This document shows, piece after piece, positions 12,537 through 24,200 of a stretch of DNA of 64,000 nt; within the stretch, counting starts at the first letter, position 1; the number at the start of each line of letters is the position of its first letter. Made by a program: the position numbers and the translations under genes. Source of the stretch: Ectocarpus siliculosus (Eukaryota > Sar > Phaeophyceae > Ectocarpales > Ectocarpaceae). Below the pieces are notes generated by a model that made no database searches, was not told the origin of the DNA, and saw only the letters and a list, made by a program, of their open reading frames with translations. The stretch is from positions 4,142,612-4,206,611 of the forward strand of contig FN649751.1 of assembly GCA_000310025.1 (NCBI GenBank), given 5' to 3'.

Positions 12537-12971
12537 AAATAAACTGAGAAATACCACTCACCATACAACATACGCGTCTACAAAATTCGGTGGCGTACCT
12601 GACATTGCCTCGGCAGCATGTTGGTCAGCCCCTACAAAACCAAGAATGGACTGTACAATTCAACTTATGCCAACTGCGTGGGTGTGATCCATGTTTGCAC
12701 ACGGTCGAGGCTATTGCAAGGAAGGTGCCAAGAGCTTGAGCGGAGAGAAAGCTAAGGGAGCAACAACTACCTGCGTCCCCGGTCGAAAGTGTTCCGCACA
12801 GCAGTACTGTAAGGATCTCGTCGTAGGATTCGATGCTACGACTTTCATATGCAAGCGTCGGGTTTGATGTCCTCGGGAAGAAAGAAGCGCGTTACGCCGA
12901 GATTTCTTACGATTTAGAGAATGCAAAAAGCAAGCGTTGTCGGTTCTCGTTCTTGCTAGCGACCATCATAA

Positions 12972-15900
12972 GTGATGACACCTTTCTTCCATGTTTTGCC
13001 TGGTACCCTTTGGATTGTCTATCCGGTACAGGCGAATGCTGACAAGGGCAAGCGGAGACGTAAGTTGGAGTCATCATTCCTGGCATTCTCGTCATCATCA
13101 ACAGCAGTTGTAGAAGTAGCAGCGAACGGTCCGTCCGGGCCAACAAGGTTTCGCTTAAAGTTTCTGCTGAAGATTACCGTTTTTTTGGCGGTGCTTCACC
13201 TGGTAATGATGATGCGGGTGAACAGGAAGCGGCGGGAGGAGGTGATCACGGACCGGAAAGCTCCCGGTCCTGAAAAGGGCCAAGATGTGCTACCACCAGC
13301 AGCTCCCGAGGTTAGATGAAGATGGGTGTCGATAAACTGAAATATCACAGTCAAAGTGGTCCGTTTTTCACGATCACACACACCCCCCGTGCACCACCAA
13401 CCTACACCGCAACGGCTTGAAATTGAATATGTGACGTTTGGCATAGAGCAGTTCTACTAGCGACGGTAGCGTTTCGAAGGAGCTTCCATGATTGAAACGA
13501 CAGTTCCGTCAATTCCATTATTGTCGTGCTGCGTCAAACAATATATCAAAGCTGTCCGAAGCAATCCGACAAGGGGTGAAGCCTTGCCCGTTCGAGGTAG
13601 CGTCGCCTTGCCCTTCCACGACAAAACTAGTCTGCGATGTCAGCAGCTTGCTGGTAAACCACCGCCAAAGTCGTCCTATCTCCCGCTGGAACTCGTGTTT
13701 TCAGCATGATTTCAGCTTGTGGTTCCTGTTAGAGGCAAGGCACTACGGTGGTTGTGTTTCATTTGTGCGGCCCTACGGTATTGTTTACAGGCTGTCTCGG
13801 CCTCTTTCTCACATGCCTTTGAGTTCCGGTAATAATGTTGAATAGAGTGGAGCGTTTCCCGTCCCAAGGGGGGGCGCCTCCGCAACAAGCACCGGTGTAT
13901 TGGTACAAGTGCTGCCACGGAAGCTGCTGCTGCCACCGTTGTTATTATGGGTCGGTTGTTTTCCGTTTAACCTGACGAAAAAATGTGGAAGTTACCCCCG
14001 TACCCAATGCAAGCCGGGCAGTGCGTATCTCCGCGTGATTGCATTCCCCACGACTTCATTTGTGTCCAGGGAATTCTTTTCTTCGCGTACGGCGCGGAGA
14101 TTACGACAGCGGAGCACTATCTGCAGCAGGCGATCACATCGGCACGTCGTATCAAGCTGCTGAACCCCAGCACGAATATCACTCTCGTCACCAATCCAGG
14201 CATGCGCCCGGACATCGATGGCGCCTTTGACGCGGTACGATTCAAAGATTTGCCCAACAAATATCGTCATACATGACGATACTGTTAGTTTGTCGCCTGG
14301 TTGTACATTTTTCAGGCCTCTGATGGTACAGTCGGTGCGTGTGTGCGTCTGTTGGTTAATGCATGTCTTCCGTCTTTTCGAACGTGTGCGGCAATCGCTC
14401 ACCACGAAACTCTTGTCCAAACGAGCAGGTAGTCAACGTAGAGGAAAAACTGTTATACTCAGGAACGGTGCAATCGTGGAACCCCAACGGCGTCAGTCGG
14501 CAGTGGCTCACGCGCCTCGAGTACCTCGCCCGCTCTCCCTACCAGGTGAGTGAAACGGTGGTACATAGACCAGAGAGGAGAACATGAATTCGTTTTTCTT
14601 GAGAGTAGCGAGGGAGCTGTCGGGTGATGTGGTGCGGCGCAGCCCCTACATATCAGCGCTCTCGGTGATGACATTTTGGCGTTTGAAACAATCCTCACCC
14701 GGAATATATTGTATATATTGTGGTGTTTACAGGAGTATCTTCTGCCAGCGTGTTGCTCGATTTGAAAACGTGCTTACGTTTCCGGCTCATATTGAGCCGT
14801 ACAACAATGTCACTGGGTGTGGTTCTTCTGGAGCAATGGGATCCTGAGCATTTCCCCGTAACATATCGAAATTTCGGGGTTGAATACCTCGTTCTCCACT
14901 CCCAAGCAGTTGCAACCATTTTCACACATGACGGTGACAAGACGCCAATATCTGCCGTTCCTGCCAACGATAGCAATTGTTGAACCCTTGAGAATCTGTT
15001 TTCCTAGTATTGAGCAAAATCGCGCAATACATGAGTACTTTCCCCATGGCAACCGTCTTCGTTGTTCACGGAAGAACGTCGTGCATTTTGTAGGATGTTC
15101 TGCACAATCGGATCGCACGATGATTCTCGACAATATTTTGAACACATGTGTAGTATCGCTCGCCAAATACGAAGGAGGTTTGGTGAATATTGCTGTCGTC
15201 GCACTCGCCTTGAATCCATCCATATCTTGCTATGTTACCTACACACGCCGGCTTACCTAAGACCGTCAGTCCATAGCCGCATGCTACGACGAGCTTCGTG
15301 CAAGAAGAGCAAAAAGGCTTGGTGAATGTGGTGAAATGGCGGACAATATTGATCGGGAATATTACACGGCGTCGATTTCCATCGGTTGGACAGACAACTC
15401 TGGCCTTGGACTCCCAGGCCCTCTGTTGCGCCACCGATGTCGAAGACTTACTGAAAAAAACCAGGGCGGAGGAGTTCGACCTTGCGTTTGCGGTGCAGGT
15501 ATGGCAGAGCCGGGTTTACGGGCCATATTGAAGCCGTTCGGGAACAACAGACGCACGTTTCATTTGGTTAGCTGAAGTACGTTGCCTCCGAGCAAAACCC
15601 ACCCATACATGTCTGAGACATCTTCGATGCGTTTCAAAACCAGCCGTGTACAGCCGACAGCCGGCTCGTACATACTTTCTCGGTCATGATATTCTCTTTG
15701 TTTTCGCTCTGCTCCCCTGCGAAGCATCGTATGCATGAGTGTTCATGAAATATTACGTTCTTAGGTGGGGATGTTTCAAATTGTCTGGAGGCCTTTTGAA
15801 GGAAACGTGACTTGTCAGATGTATGTATGTGTGAAAAATATCCATCAAAGAGCAACACCTGCATTCGGTATGCCATTGCCGTTTGTGTACTTGCATGTTT

Positions 15901-18900
15901 CTTGTCTTGCCTCAGAATCCAGACCTTCTAGCGCCGCATAATTGGGCGATCTTGTACCGCAAGAACGAGAACACGAAGCGCCTCTTCAATCGATGGAGAG
16001 TCCTCCAAATCGAGTACAGCAGAGCCGGTTCAGACCAGGTGAGTTCTTATACTGTGCGATTTTTTCTGTTTGGGGCAGAACAATAAATACTTTAAGAAGA
16101 ACTTATCTGTTCATGCACGTGGCCTGCGTACAGTAAGTGCTTTTTTTTTCCTATACAGAAGGCACAGTAGGAGGAAAGATCCTAATCGTTCGCGCATCCT
16201 GCCACAGAAAAACATGAGAGCGAAGAAATGGTTCGAGTTCACTCCCTTTTTTCTACCTTGTTTGCCTTTCTCGGTAGTCTTTCTTCAAGCTATCGATTGC
16301 AGAACGATTCATTAAAGTATGAACCTACGACAGTTTATGTATGGTGTCATCGCCGTGGGTGCTCTCTACGCAGCAAGCTGAAATCTTTCCCAACGCACTG
16401 TATTCGTAGACTGGTTTGTTTTTGCCCGCGGCGAGCAACTTAGTTTGCGTTACCGGTAAGGTAAGGCAGATACTACATTTCCCGGAGGATGAGTCAACGC
16501 AAAGCAATATGGTGACATGTCGAGACGCTATGACGACCGAACGTGAATATTTGTTTTGATCTTGTTCCCTTATTCGTATTCTCCGACAGCAAACACTGGA
16601 GATGGCCGCAGGATCGCTCGCGCTACAAGGCAAGCTCAACGTTAGCGTCATTTCGGAGAACTTAGCTCTCGCAACCGTGGTTTATAACCGCACCGTCCCG
16701 ACCTTTCCGAAGACGTCTATGCTCATCGATCCAGGGCCTGTCCATTTCGTTCACTACGACGCGGCGTCTGATGAGGACGCGGAGATGTGAGTGTGGCGTT
16801 TATCGTTTGTCGTGGGATGTTTGGCATGTATTACCTTCGTTTTTTTACCTGAGAACTCGTGATAGGTATCTACGATCAGTACCTTTCCTGACATGTGCGC
16901 CATCACGGCTATGGCAATGATTCCACCATTCCGATGGCCCGTGAGCGCTCGCGTAGGCGTACAACTACACCGCGTGTGAAACATTCCATTGCTGAGGCGT
17001 GATTCCTCAGGTCTCACCGAGGGGTTAAGAGTCTGGATGCCGAAGGTTCCTCATAACGTTTTCTTGTACCCTCCTCCCTCAACGTTTCTTTCCTATACAG
17101 GACCTGCCGAAAGCTGAACAGACACTGGAGCCTTGCGAGAGTTGTAGTGATGCCCGCTCCATTTCCAAAATCGGAGGAGACTGGCCTTCGTATCGAAAGC
17201 AATTACAAGGTAACTGTTGGTGTGTCGAATTGACGTCACCCGCCTTCATTGCAGACATGCGACAGGGCCAACCTGCCCAGCTCTGCGTCACCTCCATTTT
17301 TCACCTAGGCTTGCACCCAATCTTTTTCGCATCTCTCGAAGCACCCTTGTTGTTGTTGTCTTCACAACAATAGTCGTTCCGGTCTCTGCCCAGTACGCTA
17401 CCAGCAAGAATAATTGTTGCCTTTCACCATCACAAGTGTTGCGGTTTGTACGATTCTCACGACAAATCACGCCGAGTGTTTTTTTCACTTTTCATTTGCT
17501 TTCTGGTCTCCCGCTTATGTTACACCAGGGCAGGCATCATAAGACAAGTTTCTGGCTGTGTGGCACCGTTTCTGACATGTGAACTTGTCAGAGATCGCGT
17601 TTGTCTCGTGATCAATTCCCTTTTTCTGACGAAAGCAGCGAGCGCTTCTGCCTCTGCCGAAGACACAAACGAAACGGACACAGGTTTTGCATGGAGGCCA
17701 CAGATATTGAGTGCGACGGGCGGGTCTCGTTGGGTCAACAGCGCACATAGGTTAACCTGGACGACTGCCCACACTCACCGCGTTGGATTGCCAAGAAGAT
17801 ATGGTTGGTTTATTTTAGCGAAGACTAACCCTACTCCCCCAACATAACACAGATGGCATACAGCGAATACGAGCTAGCAGAGGCCACTTCAACATCCAGA
17901 AGTGGCGCGTCGTATTTCCGGCGGTTAGACTGGGCGAACACCGATGGAAGAAGAGGGCGTTTGGTCACTCCATGGCAAGAACATTGCCCCAAGTGCTGGG
18001 AAGGCCTATCTGAGGTGACGAGAAAGCCACGGGGATTGCAGTACTGGAGAAGAGAACCAATCATGGTCAACGGTTTTGGAACAACTGGCCATCAAGAAAA
18101 ATAGACAGGGAATCTGAGTGATGCCGGGAAAAACACTTGAGAACTGGCTCGGGAAACTCTTTTCACAGTGGGGGAATCCATGGGACGATAGGGTATGTTT
18201 TGAAGGAACCAAACGATCGCTGGGAATTTGTTCAATACTTTCTCGCCTGATGGTGAGATGTTCTAAGGCATGTTCTCGCGAGTGCCCCCTGCAGAATCCC
18301 AATGGAGTCGAACGGTAGACCCTCGAGGAATAAAAACGCAACTACAACGGTGCCGTCCATCTTAGCCTCCGCGCTCGACGAATTACACTGCCTCATAAAC
18401 ATTACAGGGAGCACGTGGCGCTGAAACATGATGGGGGCACTGAATACCTTGGCAATATGTCGTGAGAAGGGGCACAACGAGCACGAAACGTAATCTACGG
18501 CGAATACACCGTGTTTGGCGTTGTATTTCAGATCACGTTTGGTCATGGTGTAAAGCTCGGTTGTTCCACATGATTAGAAGCGCCGACCTTAGCGTCGACC
18601 TTAGAAAATTGTGATAAGTGTTATCAAGAGCTTTCCGAATGAGACTCGTTCGGCGTCAGCACCTGGTGGAGCAATCCATCATTGGAACATCGTCGATCAA
18701 GTCCTATTCACTAGAAGAAGGCATGGGTCTGAGTACACGTGTGAAAAGAAAGCTGCAACATATCTCACTGGTAATGAGGCAAGAAGTTACGTGCTGTATT
18801 TCTCAAGGGAAAAGAACAACGCCATTATGGACGAGATGTTTCTTGACCTTTGGTTTTTCGCACGTGGACGGGTTTGGGAGTGCAGCGCGGGGGTCTGCTC

Positions 18901-19279
18901 ATTCGACATTGTACAAAACATTCGTTCTTGGTCAAGAGTATCACAACATGTATTACAACATTCCACACAGATTGAAGTATAAATGTGCCTAGGACCAATT
19001 TCGGCGGCAAGGCGATAACCAACGAAAAGAGGACCTGTCACTGAATAGCGGCGAAGCCACAACTTGGGCGTTTGTACGAAGTTTACATACTAGCTCGGTT
19101 TCGCCACCGCTGTCACGTGTATTACTTTCCAGGACGTGGACGCAGGAATAAGGAGACTGTTTCACAACCGGGCAAACATCTGGGATAGTCCGGCCTTCGT
19201 TGCCGAGTTTGGTGACGATGTTTTCGAGTGGTCGAAGGAGGAACCGGCCAGTGCCATACAACAAGAGCAAGCTGAGTGA
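12972..19279 (+). CDS. Type II membrane glycosyltransferase-like protein
   Basis: Predicted Golgi or ER nucleotide-sugar-dependent transferase; substrate unknown. Nine exons join in phase: 12972-13310, 14070-14234, 14429-14545, 15394-15498, 15916-16038, 16590-16786, 17101-17209, 17853-18014 and 19133-19279, about 487 residues. Exon 1 has a basic segment then one hydrophobic span (about residues 63-81), a signal anchor. Exon 2 (GILFFAYGAE, ITLVTNPGM) looks like the start of a Rossmann-type GT-A fold. Exon 3 has GVSRQWLTRLEYLARSPYQ, the segment that precedes the acidic metal-binding motif in such enzymes. Exon 4 supplies TTLALDSQALCC at the DxD position, reading DSQ. Exon 5 has APHNWAILYRKNENTKRLF. 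Most donors are GTGAGT-like and acceptors CAG. Exon 8 is the least certain; skipping it also keeps frame. The stop is TGA at 19277-19279. Confidence 0.72.
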
Positions 19280-21211
19280 CCCGGTGTGGGCGCGGTTGAG
19301 AAAAGGAACGCGTGCGTGTGAAATTGTTCATTGCGCATATCTCGAAGTCGGTGCGGCGACTTCTCGAAGGGTACTGTCGCCATGCAGGAGTGAATGAGCG
19401 TGTGAAACTTGGTGGTGTGAGATACGTGAGGCAGAGATATTGCCGGCCTCGGAAGCGATTAAAAGGCCAGAGGAAAACCTGCGTGACGGGAGATGGCGTT
19501 GGTGATGAATCAAATCTGATGGAGGGCTTTCGCTATATAGGAATTTGAATATTGATTGCCGTGTCTGAGAGAGATGTGTCGCGGATCAACGAAGCCACGC
19601 AGATATTGTACGAAAACGATATTCGAATCAAAGGCGCGGCCCTTTTGCCAACGTGGGCTACAGTATATGTCGTTTCTTTGAGCGCCAGTACAGAGTTTAA
19701 TTGAAAATACACCAAAACGATTCTATATGGTCTGCGCTGAACGTCTCTGGGTAAGGCAAGAAGGAAAAGGGCTCAAACATATATATTGTTTGCGACACGT
19801 TTGGCGGACGTTTAGTCAATAATTCTGTTCCATCCACCTACACGAGGCACAAAAACACTTCAGTCTATGAGTTTGGAGCTGAGGGGTTAGCCCGCCACAA
19901 AGTCTACGACGTGCGTAGATCAAGGTCTTTATGCTGCATTCTTTCGTCATGTCGAAAAAGGTGGCAGTGTGAGTAGACGGCGGCCTTGGGTACCTCACTG
20001 TCGATTGTGAAACAGGTACAAGAAGCTTGCATTACCCCTGATGGGAGTATATCAGTGATGGCGGCGCCATTAGACACGTGTGGAATATGTATTGTGACAA
20101 TATCTGGTTGTGGGTTCGATTCTCTCTCTTGTCCCACTGCCTTTTGCGGTGGAAAAAGATAAATGGTGTGAGGATGTACACTTCGTGCTCGAGGAAGTGA
20201 AGAGGGGCGACTGAACCCTTCGCGATAAACACTCAAATGCTAGTACTACAAGAGGAAGGTGGAGTAAATATGTCAATTAAGCAAGCAATATAAGGACCGT
20301 GCGGTCTTCCTCGTGTGTTGCTCCGGCAGAAACGTCAGATATGTAAACCGAAAGGTGTGTGGACTGCAGCCCCGATAATGTATGCATTGGACCCACACAC
20401 ACACAACTGTTCCAACATCCCCTCAATCAATACGAACACGTCCGAGTGGCCTTCCCCCTACAATATGCTACCCAGGCTGGCGTCCAGAAAAAAAACACAA
20501 CGGAGCGTAATCTAGTTGACTTCCAGAATGAATGGAATTACACCCGCCATACGTTTGGTGTATTTTCATTGGTCAGACCACAAAAAAGAAACATATGGTA
20601 CATATGCTCAGGAGATTATATCACCGTAATTGTTTTTGTTGGTGCTGGTATTCTCTTCAATCACCTGGGATTTCCAAGACAAGATAGCACCAAGTTGCCT
20701 TACTTGTTACAAGGCTTCAGTGTATACTGACGTCTTTGGGCAAGATGTCCACATGCTACATACCGTTGAGTTCCAGGGGGCCCAGCATACTGATGACCCG
20801 ATAGAACGTGTTCTATCAACCTGATGCCTATTGCTTCTATGCGTTCGAACCAGCACCGCGATTGTTTTCGTCCTGGAAGAGCACCAGTGGATGTGGTCCA
20901 TTGCTACCATCAGGAAATTTTGTTATTTTCGTCGGGTAGCAAGAGAAGGGGCAGGTCCGGAATGTTCCTACCCCCAGGGGCCCGTCCGCGGATTGCTTTG
21001 CATTGCCTGCCCCCGTTCACCGCAAGGCAATCACTGCTCCACCCTTTCGCTTGCAGTCAAGTCCTGCTGAGGTGTGTTGGATAGCTTGTTGAATCTGTAG
21101 CTTCTAGACTCGGGGGCCATAGGCCTACCGTTGCCGACTAAAGCGCCGGTCGCCTTCTATGCCAAGTGTATTTGCCAACACCAAAACGGTCATTACTATC
21201 TCAGCGCCTGG
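19280..21211. other. Convergent intergenic region
   Basis: This lies between the 3' ends of the plus-strand glycosyltransferase and the minus-strand DDB1-like gene. No exon with matching splice signals was found. The minus strand was read specifically for the helical C-terminal tail expected of DDB1 and nothing recognisable appeared. One B-box-like sequence lies near 20115. Confidence 0.5.
20055..20150 (+). repeat. Possible SINE-like relic with B box
   Basis: TTGTGGGTTCGATTCTC at about 20106-20122 is a good RNA polymerase III B box. The upstream A box is unconvincing, so this is only a possible fragment. Confidence 0.25.
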
Positions 21212-24200
21212 TTAGTGCATACGAGAGGGGGCGTCGATCCCAACCGTCAAGACCTCGCCGCAGCCCGTCCCCAAAAGAAATAGTCTTCCATCGTTCTCGT
21301 CCAAGCCCCCCGTATACATGGGCGGTGCCCGGTTGTCAGCTACACTCCCCGATGCTGCGACGAGGGATGTGACCTTGTCCTGACATGGCCAGACCGACAA
21401 CAATCGCAGCAAGCGAACATTACTGTCACAGCTACCCTTTCTTGCCGCACCATCAACCGCTGCACCTCTGTTGCTTCGGTCGATGTCGTCGTCACCCCCC
21501 CCACGATGAGGCATCACAATATCTGCTTCTTCCTCCTCAATGTCTGATACGTTGCGGTTGGTACTACCATCGCGGGTAGAGGCCGCCGGTAACCGTCGGT
21601 GGGTACAGGCGAGTACGGCGACGGTTTTCGTCGTCCGATCCGCTACCGCTACTAGGGGAATCCCGTTTACGGCCGTAGTCTCTCCCCTCCCCACACCGAC
21701 GCCGGTGGGGGCGGGGGGAAAGGAAGGGTGGGGAGAGAGCGCGAGGACATCCACGATGAGGCTGTCCCTGGCGTGTCTAGCAACCACGCACAGCGTTCGC
21801 GCACTTTCGTCGTATCTGTGTAGAGTTGGTCCGGGGGGAAAGAGAAGCACCAGGGCGGTAGAATATTGGTAACGTGATGTGGTCCGTGTTCATGCGGAGG
21901 CGGTCAGCGCCGCCCGACAGTGTTTTTGAAAATATCAGCGATGACGGGAAATATCGCTCAGGGAAACTACTCCGGTAGACGACAACGAGAGCACGAAGAA
22001 ATGCTTTTTCTTCGACTACTGTGCCCCGAAAGACTTTCCGACACTCTTCACGATACCATATCTCTTCACGATACCAGATCTGAAACCAGCTTAATACACT
22101 CCACACTCACGGTCAAACTATAGTACGGCCCTAATGCAGATGAATTGGTCGCATTCCTCACACGTCTGAGCTGGTTCGCCCAGGTTCAGCCAGCAACTTA
22201 CAGTACCTACCGTGGGACAAGAGTCCGAGTCGGCACAGTAATACGATATTTTCTTTCTTACTTCATGCCCAACTTGCGTCATGCCAAACAAGCGGGGACC
22301 AAATACTACGTTGATTCCGCGGTCGATGGGGGATGTACTGTAGATCGATGATATAAATCAAATCAAGGCTTGCACCGCGAAAGGAGATGGTAGAACGAAA
22401 AATGTGTGGCGTGTGCGACCCCGACCCAGCTGGTGCGTCCACACATGTCTCGACAGGAGAAATCTGACGCCCGGAGTAGACGGGATGACAACAATGGCAA
22501 CGCACACGCACCCTTCAAGGTTACCGCAGTGATCAAGAGTCTTCTTGCCTGTACAGAGAGACGCAGTTTAGAAACTCCGCGACGGCAACGAACTTCCCGT
22601 AGGTTCCGAGCGCCGTGACACAACCCCCCGACGGCGTGCGGCAGGAGGCTTGGGCGGTCAGGTTGAGCGGTTCCGGGGGAGCGCCAGGCCTGAAAACACG
22701 GCATGCTATGGGAACTCAAACAACACTCTGTCTGTGCGCGTACGCTAGTGAGAGGTGACCAAGCCGATGGCTGATTGTTCCCAGTGCTGGCTTTGAAGGC
22801 ACCGACATGGAAACTGACTTGCACAGCCTAAATCAATCTGCTGGGCACCAGTTCGATATCCGGGATGCTCACGGCACAAGTGTTACCCAGATGGTTCATT
22901 CGAGGACGTCAGCCATTGGAGCGCTAAATGACGGTCAAGCGTCGGTGAAGTTGTCACGCGCGCGGATGAAACGCAGCACGAAAAGAAGCACCCCATGCAC
23001 AGTGGTGAAGCCTCTTGTAAGTGAGTTAGGAAGACGCTGAACGCTGCACATTCGTCTTACCCAATAGCTCGAAACCACGTCTTTCACGGCAGAGAAGGAT
23101 GTCCCATGCTGACCGTATCGTCTTTCTTTTTTTTCCTTTCCTATAGACAAAAGGATGATTTGAAATGACGTCCTTCTTGAGGAAGGGTCTTACAAGATGG
23201 AGATACATGAGACGATGACTTTGTTTCATGACGGAAGCACATGGCTTGATATCCTTGAGAAAACGAAACAGAGTTGTGCTAGTTGTCGCTGTCATCACGT
23301 GTCTTTGCGTGTGTTGACTCTTGCTTGAATAGGTGATAGGTTCGCCTCCATACGGTCCCAAGATATGGACCAATCCGTGCAGGTGTTTGTGGTCAAGAAC
23401 CCCCCCCCTCCAACAACAAGCGAAAGAAAATACTCCGGGTTACCGAGAAGATAAAGAGGTCAGAAAGACGGGAATGACCTTCGTCAAAAGGTGCGCCGGC
23501 AGACAGAGATATCTGAAAGAGATATCGAACCTGGGGACAATCCCACTCGCCGATATACACGGGCCATGGAAGTTTCAGGTCTCCACCAATACTCTGTACC
23601 ACGACAGGGGTCTCTTGAAGGCGAACAAAGAGTACACGACAGCTTGCGATTATCGCACCTGAAACCTCCTCCGTTGTGCCCATTCCACCCCAACACGATG
23701 ACCCTATCGTCGGCCGACGCCACCACGAAACGATTCCCTAGCGCTTTGAGGCCAAAGCAAGCGCCCGCTATCTCCGGAGACGCAGCTATTGCTGCTAACT
23801 CCATACCGCATCCGCAATCATCGGTACTGTAAGCCACCACCTCAAACGCCGCGATGACCGTCTTGACACCGGCTGTTCCGGAAGGAAGAGGGGGAGGACG
23901 AGGAGGTGAAGGGGGAGGAGAGGTCGCAGAACTGGTAGGGATGTCGGCGGTAGAGGCGTTGGGTGGTGAATCGGCACCACTGCCTCGGAACGTTGCGCCT
24001 ACCGGTGCCGGCGCCTTCTCTTCAACACATCCCTGGACACCGCCGTCTACAGCTTCTTGTCCATTGCCAGTCGTTGCTGTCGTCCCTTCCTTCACGCAGC
24101 TGCAGCATGACACCGTCACAACGTCACCCCCAACCGCCATTGGTATCTCGTCAATTCGGGGTGCACCCTGGGCAACAGGGGCGAGTGCCTGGCGACGACC

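Larger units (their letters stand above)
7887..12971. other. Gene-poor divergent intergenic region
   Basis: This separates the minus-strand cysteine-rich gene from the plus-strand glycosyltransferase. Short open frames occur (for example near 10320-10540 and 11210-11470), but none shows paired splice sites or recognisable protein similarity. It contains SINE-like copies, a 32-bp tandem duplication and a short palindrome. The promoters of both flanking genes must lie at its two ends, but no element can be named. Confidence 0.5.
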
